From: Manihot esculenta
Lineage: Eukaryota; Streptophyta; Magnoliopsida; Malpighiales; Euphorbiaceae
Assembly (NCBI RefSeq): GCF_001659605.2
Contig: NC_035171.2
Span: forward strand, 24,283,825 to 24,347,824
Length of the DNA stretch: 64,000 nt
Direction of reading: 5' to 3'
In this document: piece after piece, positions 50,401 to 60,765 of the stretch
Numbering within the stretch: position 1 is the stretch's first letter
How the letters are laid out: each line of letters begins with the position of its first letter
The notes under the pieces: model-generated
Told to the model about the DNA's origin: nothing
Database searches by the model: none
The model's input: only the letters and a program-made list of their open reading frames with translations
Program-made: the position numbers and the translations under genes

Positions 50401-53400
50401 ATCTCTCGATGACAGGAGATCCACCTCTAGCTACTGCACAAGGAACCTTGTTACTTGGAGGAGCAAAAAACAAAGTGTTGTTGCTCGATCAAGTGCTGAA
50501 GCAGAATACAGAGCAATAGCCCAAGGTGTGTGTGAACTCTTATGGTTGCAGAAGTTATTGAGGAAGTTAAGGTTGCCCGAGAGAGACAAGATAACTTTGT
50601 ATTGTGACAATAAAGCTACTATAAGTATAGCACAAGATCCAGTCCAACATGACCGGATGAAGCACATTGAAATTGATCGGCACTTCATTAAAGAAAAATT
50701 AACCGACAATGTCTTGAACCTAGTTCATGTGACTTCTACTGGGCAACTTGCGGATGTGTTTACTAAAGGGCTCAACAACAAAATCAACCATAATCTGATT
50801 TACAAGTTGGGTATGTGCGACATCTTTGCACCAACTTGAGAGGGAGTGTTGACTTATTTACTGATCCTAGCTGATTCTAGGGATATGATTTGATTTGATT
50901 AGGATCCTTAATTATCTCTATAATTATTATTTGATTATTTGCTTCCTGTTTAGATATAATTCTTTGTGTATAAATAGTCGTGTAGACCAATTGTAAAGAT
51001 GAAGAGTGAAATACAATAATACTCTAAATTTTCCCAAAATTCTTCAATAATAATAATAATAATGTGTGAAATGTGAATGACAATACTAATTAAAAACATA
51101 TTGTACAATTTTTACATAATATTATGCATGCTACTTTTTTATGACGTGTCAATGATAAGTGTTGAATAGCATAGTAGACAAAGATCAAATCCTAAAAGAA
51201 AAGGAAGGCGGAGATAGGCCCATTAAAAGGGAGGGGGGGGACGAGAAAGAGAGAACAGAAAAATACTTACATCTAGAACAAACCTACTTCGTTGGAAAAT
51301 AATCACTCTTATCTCTCCAACCATTAATTGCAATAACTAAGAGCATAGCTAGAGATGCTGAATGATCACTTAAACTTTAAAAAAATAAAGTGAAAAAAAA
51401 GGGGACCAAAATCAATTACATACTCTTAGTTTCTTGTTTGGTGCAAGAACATGAGGAGGGATGAGTGAAGAAAGCTCACATAATGGCCTTGTGAGAACTG
51501 AATAGGTGGGGTGTTCAATAGCCCTGCAAGAAGTTCAAAGTGAATTCTTTACATTTTGACATCCACATCCCATCATCAATACCTAATGCCCAAAGGCAAA
51601 ACCCATAAAATATAGAACTTGCAACCAATACTGTCAAGAGATAAAACTATACCATATATGTGAATCCTTGACGCAAGTTAATATATCAAGGTTTGGAGCT
51701 CGAGGATGACACCATGAGGCCACACTGTGACAAGCCAGTTTGGGAACAGGCTTTATTCGCCGCAACTCCTGCACAAAGGGACAAATGGATACTAAATTTA
51801 AAAGGAAAAGAGCAGAATAAGTATATTAGAATATGAAGGAACATAAATGTCAAAGCCTGCATATAGAGTCCTTTCACAAAATACAACACCTTGAAAGAAA
51901 TTGTGTCCCATATAGCTAACGTTTTATCTGCACCAATGGTAATAAGTTGTGGAGAACCTCCTATTACTCGGGAAAGCTCAACAGCCACGACCCCACCATC
52001 ATGTGCCTAAAGGTATGGTTCATAAACAAACTATTAAAATCTGCCCTCAATTTAACAAAATAGAAAGCAGCGTGAATTTTACATCTATAGATCAGAAAAA
52101 TACTAAATTGGTGCATACATATAACTACAATACACAAAAAGACTTGGAGAGAAATTGCCGGTAAAAAATTTACAGAAACTTTTGAAAATTAAATGGAAAA
52201 GCCATTTTAACATGTCATCAGTGTAGCATGAGTTCATTCAAATATGTATGGATATCCATATCAGGGAATGATTACTTCATTATACGTTGAAAGTGGAGCA
52301 CAAAGTATGATGAAGGAGGTTAACCTTTAAGCTTAGCTTGGGTACAAGTTCTCGAGAATCTTGACCATGGTCCGCACTCCAAAGTACAAGTAAACCATCA
52401 CTACCACCTGAGACGAGAAGTGCCTGCAATCCCATTTAAGCATAAAAGTAGATAAAGCAATTAAAACAAAATAGATAAGAATGAACAAGCAAGTGCATGT
52501 GTATACACAGGGAAGATTCCAATAAAATTAGATGCATAGATATATATATACACACACATATATACATATATTAACCAGAAAAAATAACAAGGACAATACA
52601 TATACATATTGGTAAGCATGTATTATTTCACAACAACAAAAATACAGGAGAACATATTAGATGCCTAAAAATGCGGGAGAACGTACATCACAACAACAAA
52701 TCAAGTAAAAGTACAGGAAATTCCAAGGGTTGAGCAAATCCAGTAACTATAATTATGCCTTCAACTTTACAAAAAAAAAGGTTACAAAAACTAAAACACT
52801 CAACATAAAATCCTAAGAACAATGCCAACAGAACCCCTATTGTGATCTAATATCAAAGAAATTCTCTTCATGATGCATTCAATCAGTCTCTCCATTGCTC
52901 CATCTCTATTTCTCATAATAACCATCTGCAACAATATTGTCATGATCAGCCCTGAATTCATCCACATCAAAACTATCGAGTCATTTCTAATCAATTAGCA
53001 TCCAAATATCACCAATATCTACACTCTATATACTCAATGTCAAATACCCACAATAAATGCATTTCAAATGTCCAACTAGCCCATAATTCAAATACTAAGG
53101 GACATGCACTTAGATCTGAAGTTGGAAAAAATTATAATCATCTTCTCCTATAATAAGTCAATGACTATGCTGTTAGAAGATATATAGCTGTTGTTTAAAA
53201 TTTATAAGCTCTCCCTATTCACTAATGTGTGATGATACAATCCATCTACTTTCCATTTGTATCGTTGTTTTAACATAACAGCTGTTATTTGTAAGTTTTT
53301 GACCCTCCCATTACCGTTACACCTGTTGTTTAAGGGCAAAAAAAATTTGTTCCTGTGAAAGCCGTTACGGCAATTATATAATGATAATGGCCGTTATTTA

Positions 53401-56400
53401 TCCTTCAGTAATGGATAACGGTCTATTTCCTTTTCTTTAAGCCATATGAGGACAACAACTCATTTCTTTTTTTTTTTATTAGATTGGGAAGTTTTATACT
53501 GTTGTATCTTAATTTTCTCACATTTTCATCAAAAGTTAACTATCTATCTACAATTGTCTCACAACTTTTGTCTTAAGCTATGATTATGAACTATCTTTCT
53601 AACTCTAAATATTTAGCTAAGATTATCAACTATCTCTCTAATTCTTCATTTATACCTTATAATTTGTTATTTATATATTTGTTTTGTCAATTTTTTACTT
53701 ATTTGTTAAAGAAAATAATGTTGGATGCCAACTTTTTTTTGTCTAAGTTAGAGTATGAAGAATTATTCTTTACTATCTATGTTATCTACATTGTTATTTT
53801 AGCTATAAATTAATTATTGTTAAAGATACCTAACAATGAATTGGATGTCTTTATTTGATGCATTAATACTTATTATTTGATTGAGTGTCTTAATTATACT
53901 CATAACTTTAAATATCTTTTCATTTCATGAGATGCAATTTTCTTTTTAAAATTTGCATAGCGATAGGCCATTATCATTACGCTACAGTCATTACAGGCCT
54001 GTTTAAATTACTTGTGACCATGACCACAAACACAGCCGCAACTGCAATTTAAATCCATGATTTGTATCCCTCTAAAACTTGAATTCCTCACTTTATTCGG
54101 GAGAAAAAATTTTCGTTCTTTTCTTCCTCATTCACACCTATATTATCTCTTAATGTAAACAAACTTCTTTCCCTATCTCTCATAAGTACACAAATTAACC
54201 ACAAACAAAAATATTGCCCCTATCATGTTGGATTTTCAATTGCTACATCTGACGCATAACTACTCCCATGCCTGTACATCTAGCACCATGTCAAGAGTAG
54301 TGCAAAATGCTATGGCCACTTCACAAGGCATTAAGTCATGAACTGAATAACCTATTAGAATATGGATCCCTTTACTCAATTTGCCCCCAAAACTATATTG
54401 ATGCAGGATTGTTTTCTATGGATTTTAGGATTGCTTATTTTAGAAAGTAATACTTTATTTTGTTTAGGAAGTTGAATTGCATTTAGGATTCCTAATTACC
54501 ATTTTCTTGTTTGGGATTCCAAATCTTAAGCTAGTAGGATTTGCAATTCTATATGTATACTTGTATCCTCTAGGTATTTTAGTAGCCTTTAATTATTGAC
54601 AATTTAGCCACTAAAATTGAGAATTAATACAAATATGGAGCATTTTCTCATCCAAATAATCTAAGCAATAGTGTATCTGATCTTGCACCAAGCCTTGCCA
54701 CATCAGATTCCACATCTCAAGACATCAGCAAATGTTTGCAAAACACTTCTCCCACTTATTTTATTGCCTTGATCCCAAATTTGACTTCCAAATCCATTTA
54801 GACAAAAACAAATATTTAAAGATGGTAAAAGCTTTGAAATGTGTTTTCAATGACGTGCGCTTCTCTACTTGAAATTTGATTCATATTTATATATTGAGCA
54901 GTTCAATAAAGTGTTTTGGGTCCAAGAATTTCTTCATCGTTTGCTTAACTTACTCAAACACATGTCATGCTCAATTTATTGCATTTGCTTTATATCTACT
55001 CACTTTTCCTAGTCTATTCTTTCATTCACAACTTTTTGACATAACACTTAAAATTGCATTCAATAGTTTTATTGGTGAGCGCCTCAATTAAGATTGTCAT
55101 CATGCATTAGTTATTGGCTATACCAGTCTTTCATTGTCATTCATTATTCACTATGACCAACAATAAACATAATATGTCCACTCCAGTTAGAGACTCCTAA
55201 TTTGATAGACTTGAATTTAATGAATTACCTAGTGAGTTACCACCTATGAGAGACACTCAACATGGCATTGATTATTCTCCTCGCATGACATTGACTTTAA
55301 TCCTCCTCCCCCTAATATTTACATTTCACCACCTATTGATTTGCACAATATATTCATGTTTTACATACTAAATGATACCTATGAAATACCCGGACTAGGA
55401 ACAAGATTCGTCCAACATGAGTGATTCTACTTCACCCAACATGGGTGATTCAAAATAGCCTAGAATCTAAATCACCCATGTTGGGCTGTGTGGTTCCTAA
55501 TCCAGGTATTTCACAAGGAATAATATCATTAGTTCCCCTTGAGTTAAAAATCTTTAGTTTTAATATTAGAGTAAATTATATCATCTATCCTCAACTTTAA
55601 AGATAGTTTCATATTCGTTTCTCAAATTTATTTTGTTGCCAAAAAATCTCTCAACTTTAATTTTGTTTCAGCAAAAGTCTCCTTACCTACAACAGTAGAT
55701 TTATAGATTAAAAAGAACAAAATTATCTTTTCTCCTTTTTTCTTTTATTTATCTCTATTACTTTAAAAGTAAATTAATAAAATATTGTATTAATTTTATT
55801 ATATTTACCAATAAAATTAATTACTATTAATTATTACTTTTATTATTACAATAAAATGTTAAGCTTTTATATTACTTTATTAATTTATTTAAAATATTAA
55901 GAATCTTAATTAAAATTTTATGCAAATAAATAAATATTATAAAAGTAAGAGAAATAAAAGGGAAGAGAAGAAAAAAGTAATTTCATTCTTTTTAACTTGA
56001 AAACTTACTATTAGAAGTAAGGGATACTTTTGTTGAACTAAAATTAAATTAGCAATAAAATAAAGTTGAGAGACCAACATGACATAAGCTCTAAATTTGA
56101 GGGACAAATGACATAATTTAGAGATGACAAAACTCTAACCATGCAATGGAGCCTTTGAAATTTGGCGAAATTATCGCCATAGAGATTTTGATAGTGGTGA
56201 ACTATGGACTTTAGGAATTGACCACTCATTGCTTTAGAAATTTTATTAGCGGCAAATTATTGCCTTGGAAATTTTGGTGAATCATCGCCTTATAAAATTT
56301 GAGATTTTTGCCTTAGAAATCTTGAACAATTGATCACCAAAGAGATTTTTGGGTCAATCAACAGGACTAATGATATTGTTCTCCTATGAAATACTTTGTT

Positions 56401-59400
56401 AGGAACCACCGAACCAAATTCACCAACATGAGTGATTTAGATATGCCCAACATAGGTGATTTGGATTCACCCAATATATAGTAAAGTTTTGGTAAAATCA
56501 ACAGATAGAGCTCTAGCCATGTGAAGGAGCTGTTGGAATTTTTGGGGACATGGTTGCTATGGAGATTTTGATAGTAGCTAGCTATGAACTCAAAATTTTT
56601 TTTGTGAATCATACCTTAGAAGTTTTAATATCGATGGATTATCGGCATAGATATTTTGGGTGAATGATTGCTACAGAGTTTTTTACACTAGTCATTAATA
56701 CTAATGATAGTAACCCCTATGAAATATCTAGATTAGGAATCGGATTTGCCCATATAGGTGATTCAGTTTCACCAATATTGTTCCCAATGATAAGGAACCA
56801 GATTCGCCCAACATTGGTGATCAGGGATAATCCATATTTCATATGGATCAATATTGCTAAAATCAGGCCAAAAAATTATTTTAAGTAATGAAAATCAAAA
56901 ACTTGTTGTCAATATGCACTGTAGGAATATAAATCATTCAAAGATGGTGACTATCTCATGGTCACCCGGAAAATCCTTAAAGAAATTGCAATGTCCATTC
57001 TCCATTTTGCACAACTTGGATCTAATACATATTTAATTGATTGCCTTATTATATGAACATTAATCATGTTTTCAATGTTGAGGATTTATCACCCCGTCAA
57101 TTTCTTATCCTCCTACATTGCCTTCTAGAGCGTCACTGCGTCTACAAGTCAACATGTGCTAAAGTCGCCGCCTCTTTCTGAACAGAAAGATGCCATTGAA
57201 ATTGAGTTAGATGATGAATTTGTCGCTTCCTCTTAAGGTGGTTTCAACACACTACTAGTCAAGTAGCATGAGCATTACAATTCCGATGCTATTTGGATTT
57301 CTAAAGAGAAAATTCAAATTTTGGATCCTTCTCTCTTGGATTTATTTGTAGTTCAACTCTCGAGAGTCAAGTACTTTCAAACCAAGGGGAAATGATACTA
57401 TCATACGAGATTCTTCTAGATATTACTACTTATTTTAGGAAGAAATATATAAAATAATATTTCATTTCATTTAAGAAGTCTGAGTTGATTTTGAAATTTC
57501 TAGTTAGTATTTCTTGTTTAGCACCAAATCCAAGGCACAAGGGTCTTGGAGCCTAAATGAGAGGCACACTTGAGTGAGGCAAGATGCAAAAATAAGAAAA
57601 ATTCATCAAAAATTAAATAAATATGAACAACAAATAAAAACTCAAATAACATAAGATCATTCGGGAACAAAAACAAAGAGCAACACGCCCACATAAATTC
57701 AAATCCAAGTGAGTAGGTAAAGAAAAAAGAGCAAAAAGATGAGAGAGGAGAAGAGCCAAAAGGGGGAAAAAAGCCTAGTTCCAAACATTGACACTACAAG
57801 AAGCAAGAGAATTTAGGTAAGGAGCTTAAGGGTAGCAGCAGCAGCAGCACAGGAGTTGTGGATTTAGGCCCAAGTCTATTATAAGTATACAACAAAAAGA
57901 AAAAGAGAGAAGCAGAGGTCTTTGGAGGGGAGTACTCCAAAAACATGGAGTTGGACAGGTTAGGGGCATTAGAGGGAATTGAGGGAATGCTTCCTAATAA
58001 CAAAAAGGGGATTTCAATTCATTATATATATGAGACAGCTAAAGGGGGAGATATTTTCTTCTTAATTTCAGTTGTGCAGCAGGCTAGCCCTCTGCTAGTT
58101 CAGGAGCTGTTCTCCCAGATATTTTATTCCTTTTTTGTTTTTGCCTATTAATAAAAGAAATATATTATAATTAAAAGTGACAACAACATGCACTCTGCTT
58201 ATCTGCTATTTGATCCAGACATTCAGTATAGAAGTATTACATATTTTTCAGCGAATTCTCTACTCTTTATTTATTGCAAAAAAGCCCTGCCCAAAGTAAT
58301 CTGAATAACTTTTAAACCCATTTTCCACTTTGGTCAATATGGTTAATGCCCAAAGTAATCTAAATAACTTTTAAACTCATTTTCCACTTTGGTCAATATG
58401 GTTAATCCAAATTATTTAGTAATTTCTGAACAGCTATTATATACAATTTCAAATTTCGTAATCAAACGATGTGGTATGCTTCACTCTCCTCCAATCAATT
58501 TTGCAATGTCGTCACAACTCTACTGTGCTGAATAGGTACAATTGCGAAATCAAGACCGAATCCTCAAGTACTGTGATTCGCTAGTATCTCGGGTGACTCC
58601 ATCTACGGTAGCCCTTTTCTCAGAGGCCCACTAATTCTGCATGCACAATTTTCTGACTCAGGGTAGTTCTAATACTAATTGTAAAAGTTCTATCTAAACT
58701 GACCTAAGTAGCTTTTGAATCCATTTTCCACTTGATCCAAAATGGTTAACCCAAATTATTTGGCAGTTTCTGGTCAGCTATTATATACAATTTCAAATTT
58801 TCATAATCAAACGATGCAGGATGTTTCACTAAAGGCCTAAGTTAGATCATCTTCTTCTAACTTCATCCTCATCCTCCTCCTCCTTTTTTATGTTGTGCCT
58901 GCTAGCTGCATGTAGGTAAAAAAGAAAACACAGCTCCTTGGTGCTTTATGGCTAGGTTCCATGGGGCGCACCTGAGCATGTCTGATGCCTAGGAGCACCC
59001 AAGTGCAGTTGCCTGCCTAGATGGTTCCAAGGTGATGTCCCCTTCACCTATCTTGTCTCGCATCTCAAGCATGCGTTTGATAACTACAGAAGAGGATGCA
59101 TATTAGCTATGCCCCTTCAACTTTCTACACATTCTTCCTAGCATTGTATCACATTTTTCTCAACTACCAAGTGAAATACTTTCATTATTTTACAAATTCC
59201 TAGGCCCATGAGCTTAGATCATCAAAAAGACAAGGTAGTTCATTAAATTGATTGGTTAATGCTAATGATGTCTATGAATGATGGATTTGATATCTTTATT
59301 TGATATATTTATGCTCCTTGTTTAGTTGTGTGATGTCTCATGAACAATTGAACTTTGCAAATTTTCGTAAAAAAAAAAAAAGAGAAAAAAAAAGAATCCT

Positions 59401-60734
59401 ACAGCAACAAGCTATTACTGTTATGTTATATGTCTGTTTCTATTACTCACATCTGCTATTTGAAACCATTATTCCAATGGAAAAGAATTAAGACAAGCAT
59501 CATTAATAAAATTAACCAAAAACCATAAGTTAAAGAACATACGTCCCAACAATTCTAATAAATCCATGGTAAAGCAAGAAAGAAAGCACCCTGTCCATGC
59601 AGGTTGCATAAATATTCAAAACCAGATTACCAAGTTTATTGTTAGAGCTGGCTGAAGGAAACACAAAGTGAATAATGGAAATGAAGAACAACCTCACCAG
59701 AAGTTGCCATGAAAGTCATCAAACAAGAAATGGATCCTTTATGACCTCCAGTATATCTACGTACAAGCTGCAAGAAACAAATATTAGAGAACATGGGAAA
59801 TAACAATGACAACACAAAAAGAACCTTTTGAAGACACACAAACCTTCCATGTAATCATTGAAAGAACTCTAATGACACCATCTGATCCACCAAAAGCAAC
59901 CAAAGGACCATCCCTGGCAGTAGATTTACAGAGAAACTCCATACTGCGGGAAGGGACAATAGAACTCGCAATATTTTAAAATAAACACAAAAAGGAACAC
60001 AATAAGAGTGCAAAAAATAATAGCAAGCACATTCATGCCCTGTTTTAGGCACTAACAGTATTGCTAAAACATCATTATGGCACTGCTTTTAACTGTTTGG
60101 AATATCTCTTGCAATTAATTAAGAAAATAGCTTGCAGTATAAAAGAAGAAAATATTCAGCTGATTGCATTTAGGATTAGGATTTGAATTTAGAAACGAAT
60201 AGTGGCAGAAGGAAAGAACAACATTAATTATTGTTATTCAATAGTTGTGATGATCTCCAAACCTTAATAATATACATTTTGAAAAACATAACTTAACTAG
60301 TTATCAAAACTACCCATAGCTCACCAAGAAATTTCCAAACTTCAAAAGGAATATCATCAAAGCCCAACGCTTCTTTTGCTTTCATCCTTTACAAACTTTT
60401 TTTTTCTCTATTAAATCTCCCTTTAGGCACATTGGTTTAAACACACTAAGTTCCACCCAAACCTTCTTTTTAGCTTTTCTATACCATTCATAAGCATCTT
60501 CACCAAGAACCATGGGATCAGTGCACCATCTCATTTCTCATATCCTCATTATCACATTCAACACACTTATTTGCATATCCTCAAATAAAGGCAATTTACT
60601 GCCTTGTTTAATCCAGCTTCAAAGCACCAGCATCGACAAAATTAATCCTCTCTCCTTGGAGAACTACTTAACCAACAAAATCCCATTTCCCAGTCTCTTT
60701 GCCCAAACCACTTCATTTAATATATATCAACGCG

Positions 60735-60765
<31 letters not shown>

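Larger units (their letters stand above)
46022..51046 (+). mobile_element. Copia element with both LTRs and TSD, 5.03 kb
   Basis: LTRs 46022-46220 and 50847-51046 (TGTTGACTT...CTTCTTCA / ATTCTTCA) with target duplication ATAAT at 46017-46021 and 51047-51051. The LTRs differ by about eight substitutions and one 1-bp indel in 200 bp. Primer-binding site TGGTATCAGAGC at 46221-46232; polypurine tract GAGAGGGAG at 50838-50846. Protease, integrase, RT and RNase H are recognisable but broken; gag is missing; a Mutator-like MITE sits between RT and RNase H. Confidence 0.93.
44855..51423 (-). other. TWD40-2: TWD40-2 intron 10, 6.6 kb
   Basis: Donor GTATGT after ...NKKLR, acceptor TAGCAG before VYCMVAHP. 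Holds an RTE-like LINE 3' fragment (45150-45380) and a copia element with both LTRs (46022-51046). 45390-46016 and 51052-51420 show nothing specific. Confidence 0.92.
54399..57520 (+). mobile_element. Gypsy remnant with related LTR starts and a pol C-terminal fragment
   Basis: A sequence starting TGATGCAGGATTG at 54399 and one starting TGATACTATCATACGAG at 57393 are diverged homologues (shared CTTATTTTAG.AAG.AAT, ATTTCATTTAAGAAG-like and TTTCTTGTTT blocks). The second follows a polypurine tract ACCAAGGGGAAA and a fragment reading [28 protein letters not shown] and DPSLLDLF, which resembles the C-terminal end of gypsy polyproteins. The interior from 55.1 to 55.3 kb has a proline-rich ORF remnant. 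RT and integrase are absent. MITE-like repeats fill the centre. Confidence 0.55.
52424..59692 (-). other. TWD40-2: TWD40-2 intron 6, 7.3 kb
   Basis: Donor GTTGTT after ...FMATSGE, acceptor TTGCAG before [10 protein letters not shown]. Largest intron. Contains a Mutator-like MITE (53264-54059), a gypsy remnant (54399-57520) carrying other repeats, a TRIM (58275-58828) and a decayed fourth MITE copy (59250-59475). 57530-58260 and 58830-59240 show nothing specific. Confidence 0.92.

Noticed and set aside
57518..58151. Possible small gene from ORFs on both strands near 57.5-58.2 kb
   Set aside because: The frames are low-complexity (Phe/Leu/Ser-rich), overlap each other and lie in an intron; no family likeness.
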